A DNA stretch of 64,000 bases from an uncultured Ellagibacter sp. GTDB taxonomy: Bacteria; Actinomycetota; Coriobacteriia; Coriobacteriales; Eggerthellaceae. Location of the stretch: assembly GCA_934663775.1 (NCBI GenBank), contig CAKUKU010000006.1:25082-89081 (forward strand), written 5' to 3'. The notes under the pieces were generated by a model that was not told the origin of the DNA, ran no database searches, and saw nothing but the letters and a program-made list of their open reading frames with translations. How positions within the stretch are numbered: the first letter of the stretch is position 1; every line of letters starts with the position of its first letter. Below are positions 1 through 7,700 of this stretch, piece after piece. Position numbers and translations under genes: made by a program.

Positions 1-1746
1 GCACGCGCGCGTTTCGCATGCGCCTGCGCCTTCGCTGCGGGCGGGACGCCCCTCGCCGACGCTATTCGCGCCAAGGGTCCTCTCGAAGTCGCCGCGCAAG
101 GAGCTGTCTTTGCCGTCGCGGGTCGCGTCAGGTGCCCCTTCGCCGCTGCGCCTTTCGCTCACTCCCGCTACGCCCCTTCTCCTCGATGCGGTCTCGATGC
201 CTTCCGCAAGCGTGCGCAGGCGAATGCCGATATGCGCCTTGTCCGACAGGTCGTCGACCTTGAGCGCGGTGAAGGGTTTGCCCGCGGCGTCGAGGATATC
301 GCGGGCGTCTTCCAGGCTGAGCGCGTCGTAGCCGCATCCCAACGACTGCAGGCACACTAAATCTATCTGGGGGTTCGCTGCTGCAAAGCGCGCAAGGCGT
401 GCAAGGTGCTTACCCGGTTTCCAAGGCGGGCAGTTCGGGTCGTGGGGTATTCGCTTCGCCCATGCCTCAAGGCTCGTCGGACACAGAAGGGCAAAGCCCA
501 GCTTGGCAAGCATCACGTCGACTCCGCGCATAAGCCGCGGATCGGTGTGATAGGGTCGCCCCGCGACGACGATGGCGTGCCTGCGCGGATCGTCGGCGAG
601 CCAATCCATGACGGCGGCATTCGCTCGCTCCACGTCCTGGAAGAACTTCTCCTGAGCGGCGACGCCCGCCTGAAGCGCTTGCTCGAACTCGCCTTCCGTC
701 AAGGGGCTATCATCAGGGCGCATCGCGGCCAGTGCGGAAAAGAGCGCCGCCCTATCGTCGTCGGATGCGATGATGCGGCTCGCCTTGAACGAAGATAGGC
801 GAGGGCTTGAAAACGCCACCTCGCCGCGCGCCACGGCGGGGACGGAACCCTTGAGCGCGCAGGCGTACTCGCAGGACACGGCACAGCGTCCGCCCCGTTC
901 GAGCACGGGCATGAAGATGGTTTGCGCCCCGGCCTCTATCAGGTCGAACAGTCGCATATGCGCCATTTTCGCGGGGAAGCATGCGCTTTCCGCGGGGACG
1001 GTGGCGAGCGCCTCGCGTTCGAATGCCTCGCCTCGCGCATCGTTGGGAACGACGACGCTGAAGCCGAGCGAGCTGAAGAGCGTGTGCCAGAACGGCATAT
1101 ATTCATAGGTTTCGAAGCAATTCATCAGGCCGATGGGGCGCCCGCACGCGAGGCCGGTGATGGTTTGGCGCACGACGGCCTCGAGCGCGCTCGCTGCGAT
1201 GTCGCTTTTCTTGGCACCCGCGTTCAAGAGGGGGCGAATGTCGGTTTGCGCGAATGCGGCGCAGCGCGACGCGATGGGGTAGGTGCGCGACGCCCCGCCC
1301 GCGAGCCGGCTCATCTCGCTCGTTCGCACGCCGAGCATGAAGGCAATCGTGTCGATGAAGCCGCCCGTGCCGCCGGCGCACGTGGCGTTCATGCGCTGCT
1401 CGGGGGTGCCCGACAAATACATTACCTTCGCGTCTTCGCCGCCGAGCTCGATCACGGCGTCGGCGTCGGGGTAGACCTCGCGCACGGCGCGAGTCGTCGC
1501 GAGCACTTCCTGGAAAAACGGCGCGCCCAGCATGTCCGCAAGCGCGATACCCGCCGACCCCGTGACGGCTGCCGTGCCAGATAAATCACCAAAACGCCAG
1601 GTCAGATTATGCAGAATATCGGTCAGCGTCTCGCGAATGTTCGAAAGGTGCCTGCGATAGACGGAACCTATGATTTTGCCGTCTTCGTCGAGAATGGCCA
1701 CCTTCACCGTCTTCGATCCTGCATCGATGCCGAATCGATACCCCAT
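1..1746 (-). CDS. 2-hydroxyacyl-CoA dehydratase activase, compact fusion form (3' end beyond window)
   Basis: ATP-dependent activator of the BadF/HgdC family, which passes an electron to 2-hydroxyacyl-CoA dehydratases in anaerobic amino-acid fermentation. The frame is open from ATG 1746 to base 1 with no stop, so at least 582 residues are encoded. A GGAGGGG sits just before ATG 1746; an in-frame ATG at 1758 lies upstream of that site and is less likely. The N-terminus has the ATPase phosphate motif GIDAGSKTVKVA. The two cysteines expected to hold the bridging 4Fe-4S cluster lie in NATCAGGTG and SRCAAFAQTD. After about 215 residues the chain passes directly into a DUF2229-type region (YMPFWHTLFSSLGFSVVVP, then CFPAKMAHM) and a C-terminal part with GRPYHTDPR and LGCGYDALS. 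Long members of this family carry two ATPase domains; only one is seen here. No dehydratase subunit is visible in the window. Confidence 0.85.
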   Translation of the reverse strand, partial: MGYRFGIDAGSKTVKVAILDEDGKIIGSVYRRHLSNIRETLTDILHNLTWRFGDLSGTAAVTGSAGIALADMLGAPFFQEVLATTRAVREVYPDADAVIELGGEDAKVMYLSGTPEQRMNATCAGGTGGFIDTIAFMLGVRTSEMSRLAGGASRTYPIASRCAAFAQTDIRPLLNAGAKKSDIAASALEAVVRQTITGLACGRPIGLMNCFETYEYMPFWHTLFSSLGFSVVVPNDARGEAFEREALATVPAESACFPAKMAHMRLFDLIEAGAQTIFMPVLERGGRCAVSCEYACALKGSVPAVARGEVAFSSPRLSSFKASRIIASDDDRAALFSALAAMRPDDSPLTEGEFEQALQAGVAAQEKFFQDVERANAAVMDWLADDPRRHAIVVAGRPYHTDPRLMRGVDVMLAKLGFALLCPTSLEAWAKRIPHDPNCPPWKPGKHLARLARFAAANPQIDLVCLQSLGCGYDALSLEDARDILDAAGKPFTALKVDDLSDKAHIGIRLRTLAEGIETASRRRGVAGVSERRSGEGAPDATRDGKDSSLRGDFERTLGANSVGEGRPARSEGAGACETRAC

Positions 1747-1877
1747 GTGCCCCTCCATCGCGTAGGCTGCCCACCTTATGCTTCGTTGAGGCTGATTATA
1801 GGCGAAACACCCCGCGGACTACGTTGCATATACCTCGAAGGCATCGGGCGAAGCGCCTGAAATCCCGCGGCGCAAAA

Positions 1878-1910
1878 AGCCCGCCTCAGTCATGGCGGCT
1901 GAGGCGGGCT
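1878..1910 (-). terminator. Intrinsic terminator after the LuxR gene
   Basis: A perfect 12-bp stem (AGCCCGCCTCAG / CTGAGGCGGGCT) with a 9-nt loop is followed on the minus strand by TTTTTG. It lies about 40 bp past the LuxR stop codon and separates that gene from the activase. Confidence 0.85.
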
Positions 1911-1948
1911 CGAATAGCGTGCCTGCTGCGTGCCAGCTGTGCGACGTC

Positions 1949-3631
1949 CTACCTGCGCGACTCTTCCAGATCGTGGTCGTACGCCTCGCGCTTTGCGGCC
2001 TCCACCATGCTCAAAAGCTCCTGCTGGGTGTGGATGTCAAGCTTGCGATAAATATGGTTGATGTGCGTCTTCGCCGTGCTCTTTGAAATGCACAGCTGGT
2101 CTTGGATGAATGCGGCGTTGTGCCCCTTTGCCAAAAGGAACATGACCTCGGTTTCGCGGCGCGAGAGCAAATACCGATCGGCAATCGCCTCGCATTGCGC
2201 GTGGAAGCGCCCCTTTGCGCGGCGACCCTCCTCGACGTCCTGCGGTGCCGCCGGCGCTTCCCCCTCCGCTCCAGATGCGGTGATGCTCGGCGTCGAGGGG
2301 TTTTCCTTTGCGTCGAGCTCGGCGATGTGCTCCTTTAGGGCTTCCGTTCCCTGATCGACATGCTGTGTTGCGTCCGGCGCCACGACGATCGCCTTCACCT
2401 CGCGCTGACGAGGCGAAATGATATATGCTATGACCAGGGCAAACAATACCAAAAGCGCGCCTGATGCATCGTTTAGGCCCGTTCCCATGAAGTGCATATC
2501 GGTGATCGGCGTCATGGCGAAGATCGTGCCGAAAAGCGACGCAAGCGCAAGCGTGCCGCGTCCGATACCGAACACGAAGATGGGCGAAAGCCTGAACTCC
2601 TGCGCCAGGTCGGCGAAGAATATCCACATCAGTGCCTCGAAGCACATGTAACCGCAGACAAGTCCCAGGCAGGCGACCAACGAGCTCGACGTCTCCAAAA
2701 ACGGCAACGCGACCGTCGCGAGCGCGATGAATGGCATCAGCGTGCGGAAGATAAGGTCCCAATGCCCTTCGTTTTTCGCTATGAAGATGGTAGCGATGAT
2801 GATGAGCATGCCGAGAAGCGCAGCGGCGCCGATGACGAGAATCGTCGTGATGTCGGCGGCGGGGAGAACGACATTGTTCGCAATGGTGCGCAGAACGCCC
2901 AAAGCGAAGCCGAAGATCGCAACGGGCAACAGAAGGCGCACGAGGAACTGTGCGGGTCGCACGGTGAGCGGGTGAAAGATCGGCACCTCGCGGCGACGGT
3001 AGTAGGGAATCGGCGTCAAGCGCCACAAAATGAACGCCTCGACGATCGGCAGGATGCCCGTGATGATGCCCGAGGCAAACGGAGGCACGAGATGCGTGAG
3101 CACCATGTAGATCACAAGCCCCAAAGCAACCGACACGGCGGTGTTCAAGATGATCGTGCTGAACTCATAGCGCGCGAAGGCGGTGCCCCACAACACGATC
3201 ATGAGGCTCGATCCAAGACCCGTCGCCACGCCCGCGAACAGCATGGCGCAGGCGCCGACCGGCCCGCCGAGGGGAATGAAGAACGACGCGTAGGTGCCGA
3301 TGCAGGTAAGCGCAGCCGAAAGGCCAAGCGCCTGCTTCGACACGTAGAAGCGCAGAAACATCTGATTGGTGAACCCCAAAACGAGCAGTGCGATGCCGAA
3401 GAAGAGCATCGAGAGCACCAGCACCACAAACGAGCACGAATACGCGCCATCGAAGAGCAAGGTGAAAGGCGTGTCAGTGCCGAAAAATGCCCCCGCGCTG
3501 AACATGGCGGCGTAAATCCAGGCTTGATGAAAGCCGTAGCCTAGGGAAAGCGTGTTGAGCTCGCCCGAGGCGTCGGAGCCGTCTTCCTTGCTGGCAACGG
3601 TGATGGTGACGTGCGGAAAAGTAGATGCCAT
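1949..3631 (-). CDS. LuxR-family regulator with polytopic membrane domain
   Basis: Membrane-bound transcription regulator of 560 residues. Roughly the first 420 residues are hydrophobic and form about twelve predicted membrane segments, resembling an MFS-like sensor. After a polar linker, the last 70 residues form a LuxR (GerE) winged HTH: SRRETEVMFLLAKGHN, then ISKSTAKTHINHIYRKL. This architecture is frequent in Eggerthellaceae, usually beside genes for substrate-specific reductases. The chosen start, ATG 3631, has AGGGGA upstream; ATG 3700 in the same frame would add 23 basic residues and is less likely. The gene is divergent from the MFS carrier at 4305, with about 670 bp between them. This makes it the best candidate for the factor acting on the shared dyads at 3902, 7001 and 10788, although that link is inference. 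Confidence 0.85.
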   Translation of the reverse strand: MASTFPHVTITVASKEDGSDASGELNTLSLGYGFHQAWIYAAMFSAGAFFGTDTPFTLLFDGAYSCSFVVLVLSMLFFGIALLVLGFTNQMFLRFYVSKQALGLSAALTCIGTYASFFIPLGGPVGACAMLFAGVATGLGSSLMIVLWGTAFARYEFSTIILNTAVSVALGLVIYMVLTHLVPPFASGIITGILPIVEAFILWRLTPIPYYRRREVPIFHPLTVRPAQFLVRLLLPVAIFGFALGVLRTIANNVVLPAADITTILVIGAAALLGMLIIIATIFIAKNEGHWDLIFRTLMPFIALATVALPFLETSSSLVACLGLVCGYMCFEALMWIFFADLAQEFRLSPIFVFGIGRGTLALASLFGTIFAMTPITDMHFMGTGLNDASGALLVLFALVIAYIISPRQREVKAIVVAPDATQHVDQGTEALKEHIAELDAKENPSTPSITASGAEGEAPAAPQDVEEGRRAKGRFHAQCEAIADRYLLSRRETEVMFLLAKGHNAAFIQDQLCISKSTAKTHINHIYRKLDIHTQQELLSMVEAAKREAYDHDLEESRR

Positions 3632-3901
3632 AGTGCGTGTTCCCCTGTAATGTTGCGTTTCGGGCGCGGGAAGCCGCCGTTTTCGGCCGGCAAACATCAA
3701 CCCGTGCGCTCGATATTGTATTCGCGACCATAATACCGTATCGAAAGATGATTATGTCCCTAGGCGCCTGCATTTCGCTATTTTGCTAAAAGCACGACGG
3801 GTCGCGGCGGGGTGAAGGCGGGGCTGCTACCCTCTTTTTGGCGAGAAATGCACCTGGATGCGCAATCACGGCAGTTCTTGTTTATGTGTAAAATAAGAAA
3901 T

Positions 3902-3928
3902 ATCAACCCAAGAGGTCGATGCTATAAT
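3902..3928 (+). promoter_or_regulatory. Dyad operator and -10 box of the MFS carrier promoter
   Basis: ATCAACC (3902-3908), five bases, then GGTCGAT (3914-3920) form a dyad with one mismatch. A perfect TATAAT begins at 3923, two bases after the dyad. No good -35 hexamer lies 17 bp upstream, so a regulator bound to the dyad probably controls or replaces -35 contact. The same layout occurs at 7001 and 10788. Confidence 0.6.
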
Positions 3929-4304
3929 GCCAAATATGACCTCACGGTTTGACGCTCATACCGTCTGCCTTACGTAAAGTACCGCTTGTCTGTTCGCCGG
4001 CGTTTTTATACCGCTGGCCGCAGGGGATAGATTGGCAATTTGAAAGAGAAGTCAGAAAGGGGGATGTGGCACATACGGTTTCTCGCAATGAATGCGAGAG
4101 GGCGCCGAAGCTTCTGCAATGGCCGGTATTGAAGAGTCACTACCCACGGTTGCGGAATCTGAATTCTGGGGTACGTCCTTCGCACCATGTTCTTACCGTT
4201 AGTGCAAATGGGGAGTAATTGCATGGCGGTTCGCCTAAGGGATATAGGCAAAGCCGCTCCGCTTGAGTCGGGATACTCAAGCTTCTTACTTAAAGGAGGG
4301 ACTA
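3929..4304 (+). promoter_or_regulatory. Long untranslated leader of the MFS carrier mRNA
   Basis: About 370 nt separate the predicted transcription start from ATG 4305, with no convincing reading frame. Three hairpins are visible. TCTCGCA-ATGAA-TGCGAGA lies near 4080-4098. The second is GCCTA-AGGGATA-TAGGC near 4238, enclosed by GCGG...CCGC. The third is GCTTGAGT-CGGGAT-ACTCAAGC at 4261-4282, directly before the ribosome-binding site AAAGGAGGG. The last two both present GGGAT in the loop. This resembles a site for RNA-level control, but I do not recognise it as a known riboswitch. The rest of the 3632-4304 gap shows no gene. Confidence 0.4.
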
Positions 4305-5984
4305 ATGAACGGTAAGGAATTCACCGTTTCAGAGGTTGTAGACCATTTGGGAGTTAACGGCCACACGTGGCTTATGTTCTTCCTCATGATCTTCGCTATG
4401 ATTTTCGATGGTTACGACTTCATGGTCGTTAACACCACCAACCTGTTCGTTGCACATACGTTCTGGCCTGACAACCCGAACCCGGGTGCTCTCATGGGCT
4501 CGCTCACCACGTGGGGCCTGCTCGGCATGGTTCTCGGCGGCGCAGTCGGCGGCATTCTGTCCGACAAGATCGGCCGTAAGAAGATGCTGACCATCGCTGT
4601 TATCTTCTATGGTCTGTTCACCCTGCCCCAGGCTTTTGCGAATGACCTCGTGTTCTTCGCAGCATTCCGTCTGATCGCCGGCTTCGGCGTCGGCTCCTGC
4701 ATCCCCATCGTCACCACCGTGTTCTCTGAGACGATTCCGTCCAAGCAGCGCGGCGTCTTCGTGACGATCGGCATGGCGGGCATGGTTGCTGGCTGGGTTC
4801 TCGCTGGCGTTATCGGTAACCCGATCTGCAACACCGCAACCCCGATTCTCGGCGGCTTCACCAACGAGGTCACCTACCTCAACGCTGATGGTTCCTCTGC
4901 CACCATGTACGCCAACTGGCGCCTCTGCTACCTGATCGGCGCTCTGCCCATCATTTACGGAATCGTGCTTCACTTCTTCATGCATGAGACCCCGCACTGG
5001 TTCGCCAATGCCGGCCGCATGGAAGAGGCTTGCAAGGCTCTCAACCATCTGCAGCGCTCCGCTGGCCAGGAAGAGACCCACTTCGACCCGAAGCTCCTCG
5101 TCGTTCCGCCGAAGCCTGCCAAGACCTCCCCGAACATCCTGTTCTCCAAGAAGTTCATCGTCCCGACCGCTGCTATCTGGACCGCTTACTTCGTTGGCCA
5201 GTTCTGCGTGTACGGCATGAACGCATGGCTGCCCACCTGGTTCAAGGGCATTGGCTACACCCCGTCTGAGGCTGTTGCTCTCCAGACCTGGAACAACGTT
5301 GCTGCTATCGCCTCCAACTGCTGCGTCGGCTTCGTCGCTGACCGCATCGGCCGTAAGCGCAACCTGGCGTTCTCCTGGATCTTCTGCATCGTCGCAATCG
5401 TCATCTGCTCCGTGTTCGTTGTCCCGAACAACTTCGGTCTGTCGATTGCCCTCATGCTTCTCTTCGGCTTCGCTCTGAACTACGCCATCACCGCTGTTCA
5501 GCCGCTGATGCCTGAGTCTTACCCGACCGCAATCCGCAACACCGGCGTTTCGTGGTGCCAGGCGTTTGCCCGCTTCGGCGGCTCCGCCTCCTCGATCGTC
5601 CTCGGCGGCATCGCTGGTATGGCTATGTTCCAGACCGCTGAAGGCGCTACCAACTGGTCGTCGGTCGTTCTCGTCCTCATCGTTCCGTTCGTTCTCGGCT
5701 TCATCTGCTGCCTCCTGTTCGTTAAGGAAACCGGCGGTAAGTCCATGGACGAGCTCGCTGGCGACGGCAAGACCGATGCTTCCGACACCGGCATGACGAA
5801 CTTCATCATCATGCTCGTCGTGATCGCGTTCCTGTTCATCACCTGCATCGTGTGCCCGCTGGCTATCACCGGTTGGTCGAAGCTCCCGATCGCTCTGCCT
5901 CTCATGGCAGTTGGCGTTCTGCTCCCGTTCGTCTACTTCTTCATCTTCGCAACCCCGCACCGCAAGGCGTACTTCGCGGAATAG
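4305..5984 (+). CDS. MFS transporter, aromatic acid/sugar-porter type
   Basis: Inner-membrane proton-coupled carrier of 559 residues. ATG 4305 follows AAAGGAGGG; an upstream TTG at 4263 lies inside a hairpin and is rejected. The MFS loop signature appears twice, as DKIGRKKM after the second helix and DRIGRKRN after the eighth. The N-terminal helix has GYDFMVVN, typical of carriers for aromatic acids. The family is usually about 450 residues; here the C-terminus carries some 80 extra residues after KETGGKSMDEL, with two further membrane segments. Codons favour GCT, GTT and GGT far more than neighbouring genes, suggesting high expression. Gordonibacter-type catechol dehydroxylases are, to my knowledge, encoded beside such carriers, and the shared promoter dyad links this gene to the molybdoenzyme at 10979. 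The substrate is unknown; a plant or diet aromatic compound is the natural guess. Confidence 0.85.
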   Translation: MNGKEFTVSEVVDHLGVNGHTWLMFFLMIFAMIFDGYDFMVVNTTNLFVAHTFWPDNPNPGALMGSLTTWGLLGMVLGGAVGGILSDKIGRKKMLTIAVIFYGLFTLPQAFANDLVFFAAFRLIAGFGVGSCIPIVTTVFSETIPSKQRGVFVTIGMAGMVAGWVLAGVIGNPICNTATPILGGFTNEVTYLNADGSSATMYANWRLCYLIGALPIIYGIVLHFFMHETPHWFANAGRMEEACKALNHLQRSAGQEETHFDPKLLVVPPKPAKTSPNILFSKKFIVPTAAIWTAYFVGQFCVYGMNAWLPTWFKGIGYTPSEAVALQTWNNVAAIASNCCVGFVADRIGRKRNLAFSWIFCIVAIVICSVFVVPNNFGLSIALMLLFGFALNYAITAVQPLMPESYPTAIRNTGVSWCQAFARFGGSASSIVLGGIAGMAMFQTAEGATNWSSVVLVLIVPFVLGFICCLLFVKETGGKSMDELAGDGKTDASDTGMTNFIIMLVVIAFLFITCIVCPLAITGWSKLPIALPLMAVGVLLPFVYFFIFATPHRKAYFAE

Positions 5985-6020
5985 CGCAAGCTTGAAAAGT
6001 AACCCACTCGGTTGCATAGA

Positions 6021-6050
6021 GAACCCCCGCTACGGCGGGGGTTCTTTTTT
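6021..6050 (+). terminator. Intrinsic terminator after the MFS gene
   Basis: GAACCCCCGC, a short loop and GCGGGGGTTC are followed by TTTTTT, 37 bp after the carrier stop codon. Confidence 0.95.
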
Positions 6051-6117
6051 GCGCGCGCAGAGAAGCCCTCTCGACGTAAGGGACCCCTCTTGGCGGAATT
6101 GATGCCCGAGTATAAAA

Positions 6118-6148
6118 CGAGGCCCCTGGAGTCGCTCCAGAGGCCTCG
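6118..6148 (-). terminator. Intrinsic terminator of the 6201-6806 gene
   Basis: The stem CGAGGCC(c)CTGGAG / CTCCAG(a)GGCCTCG with loop TCG is followed on the minus strand by TTTTATA. It also has TTTTGTTT on the plus strand, so it may work in both directions. Confidence 0.8.
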
Positions 6149-6200
6149 TTTTGTTTCCTGTGGGGATAGTAGGGGTTAAGGCTCACCTGCTTATCCCAGT

Positions 6201-6806
6201 TTAATTGCGGGGGTTGCCCTCCTCGTCGTAGAGCTTCTCGTACGGGATGCCCTTTGGCTGGATGAAGTCGAAGAACTTGCCGAAAGTCCCGCGTTTCTTT
6301 CCGCCGCGCTCGTCTTCGTCGGGGTCGCTTAGACCCTTGTGCTCTTCCTTCAAGCACATTGCCACCGTTGTCTCGACGGCGATGCGCAGCATGGCGGTGT
6401 CACGGGCGGTTACCTCGAAACAGTCGCCATGGTTCTTGAAGTTGGTCACGCGAACGTGAACCTCGTTCTTTTCCTTTTCGACGTTGTAGAAATCAATGGG
6501 TGGCTTGCTCACGGTGCCGTGGATATCCCACAGCATGCCTTCCACGTAGTAGTGCTCCTTGATGACGCGAGTTTGGAACTCGTATTCGAAGCGGTCGTGG
6601 CGCAGGTAGTAGCTGAGCGCCTTGTTGTCGGGGCGAATCTGCCCGATTTGGCCACCCATGCGACCGATCATCGCAATTCGATCGGATTCCTTTTCCCAGG
6701 GACCCTCGAAGCGCAGGGCGAGCTCGCCGTCGCTGTACCACACATCGAAATCCTCGTGTTTCGCAACGGCGTCGACGGGGAAGTACATCTTGTTGAACTT
6801 GGGCAT
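6201..6806 (-). CDS. Conserved protein of unknown function, 201 aa
   Basis: A soluble 201-residue protein with no signal peptide, membrane segment or cysteine motif. Aromatic and charged residues alternate in a beta-rich pattern (FDVWYSDGELALRFEG, HYYVEGMLWDIHGTV, EVHVRVTNFKNHGDCFEVTARD). The C-terminal part is basic and acidic by turns and ends EKLYDEEGNPRN. The start ATG 6806 has AAAGGAGC a few bases upstream. It stands alone between two terminated units, opposite in strand to its neighbours, inside the enzyme-carrier region. The overall pattern faintly recalls LURP-one/tubby-like beta barrels, but I would not assign it. Codon use is ordinary for this genome. Function unknown. Confidence 0.7.
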   Translation of the reverse strand: MPKFNKMYFPVDAVAKHEDFDVWYSDGELALRFEGPWEKESDRIAMIGRMGGQIGQIRPDNKALSYYLRHDRFEYEFQTRVIKEHYYVEGMLWDIHGTVSKPPIDFYNVEKEKNEVHVRVTNFKNHGDCFEVTARDTAMLRIAVETTVAMCLKEEHKGLSDPDEDERGGKKRGTFGKFFDFIQPKGIPYEKLYDEEGNPRN

Positions 6807-7000
6807 AAAGCTCCTTTTGTAGTGCCGAAAATCATTATAGGAAAGTATAGTGCAAGGTGTCGTCTCGCGCGGAAAAGCCTCGTTTCCTCGCGGTAAATCG
6901 ACAATGCCAAGCCTGCGGAGCGACTCGGCAGGTTCCTGAAGGTGGAGCCCTTCTCATAGTGGACTATGTCCTATACATAACCCCAGGTAGACTTACTAAA

Positions 7001-7030
7001 ATCAACCCTTTAGGTTGATGGTGATAATAT
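7001..7030 (+). promoter_or_regulatory. Perfect dyad operator and -10 box of the zinc-ribbon gene
   Basis: ATCAACC (7001-7007), CTTTA, GGTTGAT (7013-7019) is a perfect 7-bp inverted repeat. GATAAT (7023-7028), overlapping TAATAT, follows three bases later. This is the best-preserved copy of the dyad seen at 3902 and 10788. The remaining non-coding bases from 6807 to 7275 hold the start of the 6201 gene on the left and an untranslated leader of about 240 nt on the right; nothing else is recognised. Confidence 0.6.
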
Positions 7031-7275
7031 AAAGACGTACCTTTGCGGTGATGATTTTCCCTCTCTTACCTATAAACTGATAAAGGCTTTGAAACAAGGC
7101 ACGGGCTTCGTTCGCTTAATTTTGGATTGGGAAGGTCCTGAGCGGAGGAAGTTCGGGTTTGTGCAAGGCGGAAGGTTGTCGAAACGTGCATCCGGCGGGG
7201 ATGGCGTTTTGAAAGTGGAACCCTGAGAGCATGATTGAAGTCGTGTTCGCTGGGAATTCAAAAAGGAGGATTGTT

Positions 7276-7527
7276 ATGTGTTTTCGTCCTGCAGACGCAT
7301 CGGCTGGCCCGAACAAGTGCCCGCACTGCGGTAAGGCCATCCAGGCTATGGGCGGCATGGTTCTCAAGAACTGCCCCTTCTGCAAAGGTGATTTGACGGC
7401 TGCTGCTGCTGGTGCCCCCGGCGCCCCCGCGGCTCCTGGTGCCCCTGCGGCTCCTGGCGCTCCCAAGGCCCCCGGTGCCCCTGGCGCTCCCAAGGCTCCT
7501 GGTGCTCCCAAGGCTCCCGGTATGTAA
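7276..7527 (+). CDS. Small zinc-ribbon protein with Gly-Ala-Pro repeat tail
   Basis: An 83-residue protein in two parts. Residues 1-40 begin MCFRPADAS and carry two knuckles, CPHC and CPFC, about 20 residues apart, the pattern of a rubredoxin-like zinc or iron ribbon. Residues 42-83 are a low-complexity tail of Gly-Ala-Pro units with occasional Lys (GAPKAPGAP), likely extended and flexible. ATG 7276 follows AAAGGAGG; the upstream in-frame ATG at 7231 would place that ribosome site inside the gene. I recall similar proteins beginning MCFRP in other Eggerthella-type genomes, but cannot confirm this here. It shares the promoter dyad with the carrier and the molybdoenzyme and has its own terminator. 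Possible roles are a metal carrier or redox partner for the enzyme, or an assembly scaffold; none is shown by the sequence. Confidence 0.75.
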   Translation: MCFRPADASAGPNKCPHCGKAIQAMGGMVLKNCPFCKGDLTAAAAGAPGAPAAPGAPAAPGAPKAPGAPGAPKAPGAPKAPGM

Positions 7528-7573
7528 GACACCTTTCGTTCGACAACATAATAGTTGTAGTACGAATTATCAA

Positions 7574-7609
7574 AGACTGGTCCAGATTGATTCTGGGCCA
7601 GTCTTTTTT
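7574..7609 (+). terminator. Intrinsic terminator after the zinc-ribbon gene
   Basis: The stem arms AGACTGG and CCAGTCT enclose an inner CCAGA/TCTGG stem and are followed by TTTTTTG. Confidence 0.85.
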
Positions 7610-7700
7610 GTTCTCTGAAATGCCCTCTAGGGTACAATGAACTGCATGAATAACGTAAATCTAGCAGTACATGAAATACTGCCGGCATAAAGGAGGAACG

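Noticed and set aside
3949-4218. An 89-aa frame in the leader of the MFS gene
   Set aside because: No ribosome site, and codon use unlike the neighbouring genes; the region is better explained as a structured leader.
3929-4304. Molybdenum cofactor riboswitch or other known riboswitch in the carrier leader
   Set aside because: I could not match the hairpins to the conserved core of any riboswitch class I know.
4329-6017. A 562-aa acidic open frame antisense to the MFS gene
   Set aside because: Mirror frame; the carrier on the plus strand has clear motifs, ribosome site and terminator.
7390-7525. The repeated GCTCCTGGTGCCCC-like units as a CRISPR array or DNA repeat
   Set aside because: They are codons of the Gly-Ala-Pro tail, without equal spacers.
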